DNA of 9,298 nt from Albimonas sp051747505 (GTDB taxonomy: Bacteria > Pseudomonadota > Alphaproteobacteria > Rhodobacterales > Rhodobacteraceae). Below the pieces are notes generated by a model. The model ran no database searches. It was not told the origin of the DNA and was given only the letters and a program-made list of their open reading frames with translations. The position numbers and the translations under genes are program-made. The stretch lies in NCBI GenBank assembly GCA_051747505.1, contig JBNJGE010000142.1, forward strand, positions 1 through 9,298. The letters run 5' to 3'. This document shows positions 1-6,401 of the stretch, piece by piece (position 1 is the first letter of the stretch; every line of letters starts with the position of its first letter).

Positions 1-16
1 AGGTTAGGCTGGCGGG

Positions 17-29
17 TGACCCAGGGTCA
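17..29. promoter_or_regulatory. Perfect inverted repeat upstream of phaA
   Basis: TGACCC-A-GGGTCA is a perfect 6-bp inverted repeat around one central base. It lies about 26 bp upstream of the proposed -35 element of the phaAB promoter. The size and two-fold symmetry suit a dimeric DNA-binding protein, but I cannot match it to a known regulator. It may belong to the unseen gene to the left instead. One such palindrome can also arise by chance. Confidence 0.3.
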
Positions 30-54
30 TGACGCCGCAGCGCCGCCCGCGTTG

Positions 55-82
55 TGGACATGGCGGCCGCGGGCGTTATGCT
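55..82 (+). promoter_or_regulatory. Candidate sigma70-type promoter of phaAB
   Basis: TGGACA (55-60) matches the -35 consensus at 5 of 6 bases. It is followed by a 16-nt spacer and TATGCT (77-82), which matches the -10 consensus at 4 of 6. Transcription would begin near 89, giving a leader of about 108 nt before the phaA start codon. The assignment rests on consensus matching alone; in a GC-rich genome such AT-leaning hexamers are uncommon, which favours it somewhat. Confidence 0.45.
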
Positions 83-91
83 GCGCCGCAA
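81..91. promoter_or_regulatory. Possible PhaR-type operator (CTGC-N3-GCAA)
   Basis: CTGC-GCC-GCAA overlaps the proposed -10 box and the expected transcription start. PhaR of Paracoccus denitrificans, a polyhydroxybutyrate-responsive repressor, is known to bind TGC-rich sites of the form CTGC-N3/4-GCAG. This site fits with one changed base. Its position on a phaAB promoter fits repression, but only one copy is visible and phaR itself is not in the window. Confidence 0.35.
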
Positions 92-116
92 CAAAAACGA
101 GACGCGAGCGGCCTTG

Positions 117-133
117 CGCCCGCCCTGCGGGCG
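117..133 (+). other. Leader hairpin 1 upstream of phaA
   Basis: CGCCCGC (117-123) pairs perfectly with GCGGGCG (127-133) around a 3-nt loop. No T run follows, so it is not a classical terminator. It would sit in the 5' leader of the phaA message and could affect stability. A near-identical stem (CGCCCGC/GCGGGCG, different loop) occurs at 7357-7374 on the other side of the window. Confidence 0.5.
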
Positions 134-149
134 AGGCCCCGGAACACCG

Positions 150-170
150 CCCGCGCCGGACCGGCGCGGG
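150..170 (+). other. Leader hairpin 2 upstream of phaA
   Basis: A 9-bp GC-only stem with a 3-nt loop (150-158 pairs with 162-170) ends 12 bases before the phaA Shine-Dalgarno at 183-187. There is no T tract. The close spacing to the ribosome binding site makes an effect on initiation or on 5'-end protection of the mRNA possible, but in such GC-rich DNA a stem of this kind may be incidental. Confidence 0.45.
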
Positions 171-196
171 GACGAATGCAGCGGAGGAAATATCTG

Positions 197-1372
197 ATGA
201 CGGATGTCGTGATCGCGGGCGCGGCCCGCACGCCGGTGGGCGCCTTCAACGGCGCGCTTGCCGGGCTGCCGGCCCATGAGCTGGGCGCTGAGGCCATCCG
301 GGCCGCGCTGAGCCGCTCGGGCGTGGAGGCCGGCGAGGTCTCCGAGACCATCCTGGGCCAGGTGCTGACGGCCGCGCAGGGCATGAACCCCGCCCGCCAG
401 GCGCATATCGCCGCCGGCCTGCCGGAGGGCTCGGCGGCCTGGGGGATCAACCAGGTCTGCGGCTCCGGCCTGCGGGCGGTGGCGCTGGGCGCCCAGCACG
501 TCCAGCTCGGCGACGCGGAGATCATGGTCGCCGGCGGGCAGGAGAGCATGTCCCAGGCCCCCCATGCCGCGCATCTGCGCAACGGCCAGAAGATGGGCGA
601 CCTGAAATTCGTGGACACCATGATCCGCGACGGGCTGTGGGACGCCTTCAACGGCTACCACATGGGCGGGACCGCCGAGAACGTCGCCCAGCAGTGGCAG
701 ATCAGCCGCGAGCAGCAGGACGAGTTCGCCGTCGCCTCCCAGAACAAGGCGGAGGCCGCCCAGAAGGCCGGCCGCTTCGACGAGGAGATCACGCCCGTCA
801 CCGTCAAGACCCGCAAGGGCGAGACGGTCGTGGACAAGGACGAGTACATCCGCCACGGGGCGGAGATCGGCGCCCTCCAGAAGCTCCGCCCGGCCTTCGC
901 CAAGGAGGGCAGCGTGACCGCGGGCAACGCCAGCGGGATCAACGACGGCGCGGCGGTGGTGACGCTGATGAAGGCGGACGCGGCCGCGAAGCGGGGGGTG
1001 GAGCCGCTGGCGCGGATCGCCTCCTACGCCACCGCCGGGCTGGACCCGAAGATCATGGGCATGGGCCCGGTGCATGCCAGCCGCAAGGCGCTGGAGAAGG
1101 CGGGCTGGAAGGTCGAGGACCTGGAGCTGATCGAGGCCAACGAGGCCTTCGCCGCCCAGGCCTGCGCGGTGAACAAGGACATGGGCTGGGACCCGGAGAT
1201 CGTGAACGTCAACGGCGGCGCGATCGCCATCGGCCACCCCATCGGCGCCTCGGGCTGCCGGGTCCTGATCACGCTGCTGCACGAGATGAAGCGGCGGGGC
1301 GCGAAAAAGGGCCTCGCGACGCTGTGCATCGGCGGCGGCATGGGCGTGGCCATGTGCGTGGAGCGCCCCTGA
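197..1372 (+). CDS. phaA: Acetyl-CoA C-acetyltransferase (biosynthetic thiolase)
   Basis: This cytoplasmic thiolase joins two acetyl-CoA into acetoacetyl-CoA, the first step of polyhydroxybutyrate synthesis; the reaction is reversible. At 391 aa it has the usual length of the PhaA/AtoB family. The nucleophile is Cys88 in NQVCGSG, the catalytic histidine is His347 in GHPIGASG, and the acid/base cysteine is Cys377 in CIGGGMG, so all three thiolase signatures are intact. The ATG at 197 was chosen because GGAGG lies 9 nt upstream (183-187) and the protein then opens MTDVVIAGAARTPVG, as family members do. An in-frame ATG at 29 would add 56 low-complexity residues with no likeness to thiolases. phaB follows 108 nt downstream in the same direction, which separates it from beta-oxidation thiolases. 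An atoB-type role in acetoacetyl-CoA use cannot be excluded. Confidence 0.97.
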   Translation: MTDVVIAGAARTPVGAFNGALAGLPAHELGAEAIRAALSRSGVEAGEVSETILGQVLTAAQGMNPARQAHIAAGLPEGSAAWGINQVCGSGLRAVALGAQHVQLGDAEIMVAGGQESMSQAPHAAHLRNGQKMGDLKFVDTMIRDGLWDAFNGYHMGGTAENVAQQWQISREQQDEFAVASQNKAEAAQKAGRFDEEITPVTVKTRKGETVVDKDEYIRHGAEIGALQKLRPAFAKEGSVTAGNASGINDGAAVVTLMKADAAAKRGVEPLARIASYATAGLDPKIMGMGPVHASRKALEKAGWKVEDLELIEANEAFAAQACAVNKDMGWDPEIVNVNGGAIAIGHPIGASGCRVLITLLHEMKRRGAKKGLATLCIGGGMGVAMCVERP

Positions 1373-1380
1373 CCCTTCCC

Positions 1381-1404
1381 GCCGCCGCCCGCGCGGGCGG
1401 CGGC
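1381..1404 (+). other. Perfect 24-nt palindrome between phaA and phaB
   Basis: The 24 bases starting 8 nt after the phaA stop are a perfect GC-only palindrome (half-site GCCGCCGCCCGC). In RNA they fold into a very stable hairpin. No T tract follows, so full intrinsic termination is unlikely. Such intercistronic hairpins can stabilise the upstream part of a message or cause partial attenuation, which would set the phaA:phaB ratio; that role is inference. A symmetric protein-binding site is the alternative. Confidence 0.55.
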
Positions 1405-1480
1405 CCGCTCATCATTCACGGAACCGGAACGCCGCAGGGGCCGAGGGACGCCCCGCGGGACAGGACAGGAGGAACGCATC

Positions 1481-2203
<723 letters not shown>

Positions 2204-2211
2204 GCGAGGCC

Positions 2212-2236
2212 GGGGGCGGGCCGCGGGCCCGCCCCC
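2212..2236 (+). terminator. GC hairpin after phaB, possible terminator
   Basis: An 11-bp all-GC stem (2212-2222 with 2226-2236) with a 3-nt loop begins 8 nt after the phaB stop. It is the natural 3' end of the phaAB transcript, since infC has its own likely promoter about 40 bp further on. There is no T run after the stem, so termination may need Rho, or the hairpin may mainly protect the mRNA 3' end. Confidence 0.5.
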
Positions 2237-2277
2237 CTGCGCCCCTCAGGCCCCGCGCGGGGCGCGGGCGGGACGTC

Positions 2278-2305
2278 TTGCGGAATCCGCGGTTTCCGCT
2301 ATGTT
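2278..2305 (+). promoter_or_regulatory. Candidate promoter of infC
   Basis: TTGCGG (2278-2283), a 16-nt spacer and TATGTT (2300-2305) resemble an alphaproteobacterial housekeeping promoter. Initiation would fall near 2312, leaving a leader of about 75 nt before the ATA codon at 2387. This matters for the start call: an ATG at 2312 would then sit at the very 5' end of the message with no room for a ribosome binding site. Confidence 0.45.
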
Positions 2306-2371
2306 TCGGGGATGGCGCGCCGCCCTCCGGGGACGGCTCGCCTTTGCGTTCGACACGACGTTTCGGCAACA

Positions 2372-2389
2372 GAGGACGAGAAAGCCATA
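2372..2389 (+). promoter_or_regulatory. infC ribosome binding site and ATA start codon
   Basis: GAGGA (2372-2376) lies 10 nt upstream of ATA (2387-2389). Translating from this ATA gives (M)ARRPHHAPPTKDTGPRVN, the normal N-terminus of alphaproteobacterial IF3. infC is the standard example of a gene with a start codon outside ATG/GTG/TTG; in E. coli it is AUU. IF3 itself discriminates against such starts, so the rare codon makes synthesis self-limiting. Confidence 0.85.
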
Positions 2390-2932
2390 GCCCGCAGACC
2401 GCACCACGCGCCGCCCACCAAGGACACCGGCCCCCGAGTCAACGGCAAGATCCGGGCCTCCGAAATCCGCCTGATCGACCACGAAGGCGAGAATCGCGGC
2501 GTGCTGACCCCCGAAGAGGCGATGCGCATGGCGGAGGATGTCGGGCTCGACCTGGTCGAGATTTCGCCGAGCGCCAATCCGCCCGTGTGCAAGATCATGG
2601 ACTTCGGCAAGTTCAAGTACGAACAGCAGAAGAAAGCCGCCGAAGCCAAGAAGAAGCAGAAGGTCATCGAGGTCAAGGAAGTCAAGTTCCGGCCGAACAT
2701 CGACGACCACGACTACGAAGTCAAGATGCGTAACGTGACCCGCTTCCTCGAGGAGGGCGACAAGGTCAAGGTCACCCTGCGCTTCCGCGGTCGCGAGATG
2801 GCGCATCAGGAGCTCGGGCGCGAGGTGCTCCAGCGCATCGCCTCGGACGCCGAGGATCTCGGCAAGGTCGAGTCCATGCCGAAGATGGAAGGTCGCCAGA
2901 TGATCATGGTGATCGGACCCCACAAGACCTGA
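2387..2932 (+). CDS. infC: Translation initiation factor IF-3, ATA start
   Basis: IF3 binds the 30S subunit, keeps 50S off, and checks the initiator tRNA and start codon. The protein is 181 aa (E. coli 180). The N-terminal domain covers about 14-80 and holds the family signature VCKIMDFGKFKYEQQKK (67-83). A Lys/Ala/Glu-rich linker helix runs from about 80 to 93, and the C-terminal 30S-binding domain from about 94 to 178 (EVKFRPNIDDHDYEVK, RFRGREMAH, MPKMEGRQMIMV). The only in-frame starts are ATA at 2387 and an ATG at 2312. ATA is preferred for its Shine-Dalgarno, its match to the family N-terminus and the promoter position. Expression is probably autoregulated through the weak start codon. 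A terminator follows directly, so the gene looks monocistronic; rpmI and rplT, its usual partners in many bacteria, are absent here. Confidence 0.96.
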   Translation: MARRPHHAPPTKDTGPRVNGKIRASEIRLIDHEGENRGVLTPEEAMRMAEDVGLDLVEISPSANPPVCKIMDFGKFKYEQQKKAAEAKKKQKVIEVKEVKFRPNIDDHDYEVKMRNVTRFLEEGDKVKVTLRFRGREMAHQELGREVLQRIASDAEDLGKVESMPKMEGRQMIMVIGPHKT

Positions 2933-2958
2933 GCCGACGGGGTCTTCGGAAGGTTGCA

Positions 2959-2983
2959 GGCCGCCCCCCGTGGGCGGCCTTTT
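2959..2983 (+). terminator. Intrinsic terminator of infC
   Basis: GGCCGCCC (2959-2966) pairs with GGGCGGCC (2972-2979) around a 5-nt loop and is followed at once by TTTT (2980-2983). This is the only hairpin in the window with a clear T tract. It begins 26 nt after the infC stop and ends 17 nt before the next start codon. A weaker stem, GACCCC (2916-2921) with GGGGTC (2939-2944), overlaps the infC stop and may add to it. Confidence 0.85.
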
Positions 2984-3000
2984 CATGAGCGGAGGCAGGC

Positions 3001-3693
3001 ATGAGCGGGGATGTGAAGCGCAGCCGGCCGGGCTACGCCGACCCGGGGGCGGAGAAGCTGGTCGCCCCGGCGGCGGAGCGCAACGCGGAGGCGATCGCGC
3101 AGGCTCTCGCCCGCCTGCTGGCCGGGGGCGGCGGGGGGACCGTGCTGGAGATCGGCGCGGGGACGGGGCAGCACGCGGTCGCCTGCGCGCGCGCCCTGCC
3201 CCACCTGACCTGGGCGCCGAGCGACCCGGACCCGGCGCATCTGGCCTCCGTCCGCGCCTGGGCGGCCGAGGCGCGGGGGCGGGGCGTGGAGAACATCGCC
3301 GAGCCGGTGCGCCTGGACGCGCGCGAGGACTGGGCCGCCGCGATGGCGCTGACGCACGGGCCGCTGCGGGCGGTGTTCTGCGCCAATGTCCTGCATATCG
3401 CGCCCTGGTCGGTGACCAAGGGGCTGGTCGCCGGCGCCGGGCGCGCGATCGGGCCCGGGGGCAGGCTGATCCTCTACGGGCCGTTTTTCGAGGACGGGGA
3501 GACGGCCCCCTCCAACCGCCGCTTCGACGAGAGCCTGCGGGCGCAGGACCCGGACTGGGGGCTGCGCGAGGCGCGCGAGGTGGCGAAGCTCGCCGCCGCC
3601 CACGGCTTCGGCGCGCCGGAGCGGGTTGAGATGCCGGCCAACAACCTGATCCTCGCCTTTCCGCGGCTTGGCGCCGGGGACGGGGCGGCGTAG
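3001..3693 (+). CDS. DUF938 family class I SAM-dependent methyltransferase
   Basis: The 230-aa protein matches the DUF938 (methyltransferase_25-like, METTL26-related) family from end to end. The family opening APAAERN is at 22-28. The SAM-binding glycine loop VLEIGAGTGQHA is at 48-59, with the acidic region PSDPDP at about 73-78. FCANVLHIAPW (126-136) corresponds to motif IV, LYGPF is at 158-162, and TAPSNRRFD (168-176) and MPANNL (211-216) are further family hallmarks. These show a cytoplasmic Rossmann-fold methyltransferase; I know of no established substrate for the bacterial members. The ATG at 3001 has GGAGG at 2991-2995, 5 nt upstream. It lies just after the infC terminator and 65 nt before the transporter gene, so it may open a three-gene run, though I see no promoter. 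The C-terminal tail GAGDGAA looks unstructured. Confidence 0.9.
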   Translation: MSGDVKRSRPGYADPGAEKLVAPAAERNAEAIAQALARLLAGGGGGTVLEIGAGTGQHAVACARALPHLTWAPSDPDPAHLASVRAWAAEARGRGVENIAEPVRLDAREDWAAAMALTHGPLRAVFCANVLHIAPWSVTKGLVAGAGRAIGPGGRLILYGPFFEDGETAPSNRRFDESLRAQDPDWGLREAREVAKLAAAHGFGAPERVEMPANNLILAFPRLGAGDGAA

Positions 3694-3758
3694 CTTGCCG
3701 GCCCGGCACGGCGCGGAGGCCGGGTCCGGCCGGGCGCCCGCTTGTCGAAGGAGAGCCC

Positions 3759-4652
3759 ATGAGCGCGCCCACCGATCGGGAAGCGGCGGAGGCCGGCCGC
3801 GCGGAGCTGCGCGGGATCGGGCTGTTCCTGCTCGCGATCTTCCTGTTCTCGATCATGGACAGCTTCGCCAAGCATCTGGTGGCGCGGCACGACCCGGTTC
3901 AGGTGGTCTGGGCGCGCTACGTCTCCCAGACCTTCTGGGCCTTCCTGATGGTTTCGCCCTGGCTGCCGGGGCTGCTGCGCACGGCCCATCCGCGGATGCA
4001 GCTGATCCGCTCCGCCCTGCTGTTCGGGGCGACCTTCTGCTTCTTCAGCTCGCTGGAGTTCATGGGGCTGGCCGAGACGGTGGCGGTGTTCGAGATGGGG
4101 CCGCTCTGGATCACGGCGCTGGCCTTCTTCGTGCTGAAGGAGCCGGTGGGGCCGCGGCGCTGGACCGGCGTGGCGATCGGCTTCGTCGGGGCGATGATCA
4201 TCATACGCCCCGGGGGGGAGGTGTTCACGCTCGCCTCCTTCCTGCCGATGGCCGGCGCGCTGTGCTTCGCGGGCTACGCCATCGCCACGCGCACGCTGGG
4301 CGACGACGAGGGGCCGTGGACGGCCTTCCTCTACACCGCGCTGTTCGGGGCGCTGGCGGCCTCGCTGGCCGTCCCCTTCTTCTGGACGACGCCGAGCCTG
4401 TCGGACGGGGTCATAATGTCCACCTTCGGGATCATCGGGGGGGCGGGGCACCTGTCCATGATCATGGCGCTGCGCCACGCGGCGGCCTCGGTCGTGGCGC
4501 CCTTCCAGTATGCGGGGCTGATCTACGCCACCTTCTGGGGCTTCGTGATCTTCGGGGAGGTTCCGGACGGGTGGACCATGGTGGGGGCGGCGGTGATCGT
4601 GGCCGCCGGGCTCTATGTCTGGTGGCGCGAGCGCGTGCGTCAGGGGGCCTGA
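3759..4652 (+). CDS. DMT-superfamily transporter with two EamA domains
   Basis: This is an inner-membrane protein of 297 aa with about ten predicted hydrophobic helices, arranged as two EamA repeats (about 18-150 and 160-288), the standard layout and length of the drug/metabolite transporter superfamily. The first helix is LRGIGLFLLAIFLFSIMDS (17-35). Each half ends near the typical motif: VLKEPVGPRRW at 125-135 and IFGEVPDGWTM at 264-274. Such carriers usually export or import small metabolites such as amino acids, nucleosides or related solutes; nothing in the sequence fixes the substrate. The ATG at 3759 has AAGGAGA at 3748-3754. The next gene starts 3 nt after its stop, so the two are very probably co-transcribed and possibly translationally coupled. 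Confidence 0.92.
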   Translation: MSAPTDREAAEAGRAELRGIGLFLLAIFLFSIMDSFAKHLVARHDPVQVVWARYVSQTFWAFLMVSPWLPGLLRTAHPRMQLIRSALLFGATFCFFSSLEFMGLAETVAVFEMGPLWITALAFFVLKEPVGPRRWTGVAIGFVGAMIIIRPGGEVFTLASFLPMAGALCFAGYAIATRTLGDDEGPWTAFLYTALFGALAASLAVPFFWTTPSLSDGVIMSTFGIIGGAGHLSMIMALRHAAASVVAPFQYAGLIYATFWGFVIFGEVPDGWTMVGAAVIVAAGLYVWWRERVRQGA

Positions 4653-4655
4653 GGG

Positions 4656-5573
4656 GTGGCGCGGGCGCGGCGGCGCGGTTTCTGGCGGCGGCTGGCGGAC
4701 CGGGCGGAGATGGCCGGGGCGCGGGCGCTGCTGTTCGCGACCCGGGGGATGGGGGTGGAGCGGCTCTCCGACCTGCTGGGGCGGCTGGGCGGCTGGGCGC
4801 TGCCGCGGGCGCCGGGTCTGCGGCGCCGGGTGGCGCGGAACCTGGAGGCGGTGCGGCCCGGGACTGATCGGGGCGAGGCGCGCAGGCTCTGCGCCGAGGT
4901 GGGCGACAGTTTCTGCCGGCTTGTCGCCGAGTATCTGCGCCTGGACGAGATCGCCGCGCAGCCGGAGCGGCTGGAGATCGAGGGCGCGGAGGCGGCCTGC
5001 GCGGCGCTGGAGGCGGGGCGCGGCGTGGTGATCGTCACCGCCCATTTCGGCAACTGGGAGGCGGTGCGCCTCGCCCTGCGCCGGGCGGCGGGACGGGACT
5101 GCGCGCTGATCTACCGGGCCTTCAACAACCCCCGCTTCGACGCGCTGGCGCTCGACCTCGTGGCGCAGGCCGGGGAGCCGGTGCTGCACAAGGGGCGCGA
5201 GGGGACGCGCGCGCTGCTGCGCCATGTCGGGCGGGGCGGCGCGGCGATGGTGCTGATCGACCAGCGCCAGACCGGGGCGCCGCTGCTGCCTTTTCTGGGC
5301 AAGGAGGCCGAGACCTCGACGGCGGCGGCCGAGCTCGCCCGCCGCTTTGGCGCCGCGCTGATTCCGGCGCGGGCGCGGCGCCTGCCGGGGACGCGTTTCG
5401 AGGTGCGCTTCGAGCCCGAGATCCCGCCCGGGACGGCCGAGGAGATGACCGCGGCGGCCAACGCCCGCCTCTCGGCCTGGATCGAGGCCGATCCCGGCCA
5501 GTGGTTCTGGCTGCACCGGCGTTGGCGGCTGAAGTCGCGGGGCGAGCGGATCCGCGCGGCGCGGGGCGGCTAG
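4656..5573 (+). CDS. LpxL/HtrB-family acyltransferase (lipid A or lysophospholipid)
   Basis: This 305-aa protein belongs to the lipid A biosynthesis acyltransferase family (LpxL/LpxM/HtrB). The catalytic HX4E motif is H130-FGNW-E135. Other family landmarks are Y153-RAFNNPRFD, LIDQR (200-204), PFLGKEAETSTAAAELARR (from 212) with the substrate-channel Thr/Ser region, and the C-terminal WFWLHRRW. Such enzymes transfer an acyl chain from acyl-ACP to a lipid acceptor at the cytoplasmic face of the inner membrane. The N-terminus is Arg-rich and basic with only modest hydrophobicity. The start is GTG at 4656, preceded by a weak AGGGGG at 4642-4647; no better start keeps the N-terminal region. The tight link to the transporter is seen; a functional link is not shown. 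A lipid A secondary acyltransferase is likely, but ornithine-lipid or lysophospholipid acylation is possible. Confidence 0.88.
   Translation: MARARRRGFWRRLADRAEMAGARALLFATRGMGVERLSDLLGRLGGWALPRAPGLRRRVARNLEAVRPGTDRGEARRLCAEVGDSFCRLVAEYLRLDEIAAQPERLEIEGAEAACAALEAGRGVVIVTAHFGNWEAVRLALRRAAGRDCALIYRAFNNPRFDALALDLVAQAGEPVLHKGREGTRALLRHVGRGGAAMVLIDQRQTGAPLLPFLGKEAETSTAAAELARRFGAALIPARARRLPGTRFEVRFEPEIPPGTAEEMTAAANARLSAWIEADPGQWFWLHRRWRLKSRGERIRAARGG
5570..5573. other. CTAG: overlapping convergent stop codons
   Basis: The acyltransferase ends with TAG at 5571-5573 on the plus strand, and the DUF1223 gene ends with TAG on the minus strand (5572-5570). The palindrome CTAG serves both, so there is no intergenic space and no room for a terminator between the genes. 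Each transcript must run into the opposite gene before ending. Confidence 0.9.
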
Positions 5574-6304
5574 GGGTCGAGCCGGGCGGCGGCGAGCACG
5601 GGGCCCGCAGGGCCCTCCTGCAGGATGACGGCGACGCCGACCTCCTCGGCCGGGGCGGGCGCGGTGAAGCGCTCCGCCTCGCGCCCGTCCCAGCGGCCGA
5701 GCTTCATCCAGCTGCGCGCGACGTTGCGGTAGTGGATGCGGCGGCCCGCGTTCTCGCCCGAGCTGATCTTCACCGGCTCGGGCGAGCGGTAGGTGACGAA
5801 CCAGAGCACGCCGGCGGGCGGCTCGGGCGCAAGGGGCTCCAGCCGGGCCTCCAGCCGGCCGTCGCGGCGCATCAGGCGGATGCGCGCGGCCTGCGGGGCC
5901 TCGGCGGCGGCCTCGATGGCGGCGAGCACCTCCTTGCGCCGGCTGCCCACGACCTGCGCGACGCCGTCCACCACCATCTGCGGGGTGTAGACGGAGCGGG
6001 CGCCGTTGCGGCGCGCATAGGCGGCCTGGCGCTTGGTGAAGGCGGGGCTGGCGTAGACGTCGCTCCAGCCCAGATAGTCCCAGTAATCGACATGCAGGGA
6101 GAGGGCGACGATGTCGTCGCGCTCGCTGAGCTCGGCCAGCAGGGCGTCGGCTGGCGGGCAGGCGGAGCAGCCCTGGGAGGTGAACAGCTCCACCAGCACC
6201 GCCGGCCGCCCCTCCTCCGCCCGGGGGGCGCCGCCGGGGGCCGCCAGCAGGCCGAGCGCGGCGAGGCCGAGGACGAGGAGCCGGCGGGCGGGGGAGCGGC
6301 GCAT
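5570..6304 (-). CDS. DUF1223 secreted thioredoxin-fold protein
   Basis: The 244-aa protein fits the DUF1223 family. It starts with a Sec signal peptide: Arg-rich n-region (MRRSPARR), hydrophobic core at 9-22 and a likely cleavage after APRA at residue 29, so it should act in the periplasm. Next come VLVELFTSQGCSACPPAD (36-53), with Cys46 and Cys49 as a CxxC pair, then SLHVDYWDYLGWSD (69-82) and YTPQMVVDG (106-114), whose proline resembles the cis-Pro loop of thioredoxin folds. This suggests a thiol-disulfide role, but no member has an established function that I know of. The ATG at 6304 has GGAGGT 8 nt upstream (minus strand, 6318-6313). It lies 97 nt downstream of the methyltransferase-like gene on the same strand, and I see no clear promoter in the gap. 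Confidence 0.9.
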   Translation of the reverse strand: MRRSPARRLLVLGLAALGLLAAPGGAPRAEEGRPAVLVELFTSQGCSACPPADALLAELSERDDIVALSLHVDYWDYLGWSDVYASPAFTKRQAAYARRNGARSVYTPQMVVDGVAQVVGSRRKEVLAAIEAAAEAPQAARIRLMRRDGRLEARLEPLAPEPPAGVLWFVTYRSPEPVKISSGENAGRRIHYRNVARSWMKLGRWDGREAERFTAPAPAEEVGVAVILQEGPAGPVLAAARLDP

Positions 6305-6401
6305 GCGGGCGGACCTCCGGGAGGGGTGGGAGCGGTCGAACGGGAGGGAGCCTAGCCCGCGCCGGCGGGGGGCGGCGAGTCAAGCCTGCGAGAGGGGGGC
6401 G

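Noticed and set aside
29..196. N-terminal extension of phaA from the ATG at 29
   Set aside because: It adds 56 Arg/Ala/Pro-rich residues unlike any thiolase, crosses the leader hairpins and promoter-like elements, and bypasses the well-placed GGAGG and ATG at 183-199.
3696..3731. Inverted repeats between the DUF938 gene and the transporter gene as a terminator
   Set aside because: The stems are short (4-6 bp with tiny loops) and have no T tract; they look like normal GC-rich filler.
2246..3871. Long minus-strand open frame opposite infC and DUF938
   Set aside because: It is a GC-bias shadow: low-complexity Arg/Pro/Ala protein overlapping two well-supported genes on the other strand.
3474..6383. 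969-codon minus-strand open frame
   Set aside because: It is almost all Arg/Pro/Gly/His repeats, overlaps four supported genes, and reads in another frame of the true DUF1223 gene; high GC removes stop codons from such frames.
6349..6383. Possible minus-strand promoter for DUF1223 (TTGACT at 6383-6378 with TAGGCT at 6354-6349)
   Set aside because: The hexamers are good individually, but the 23-nt spacer is too long for a sigma70-type promoter and no better -10 lies at 16-18 nt.
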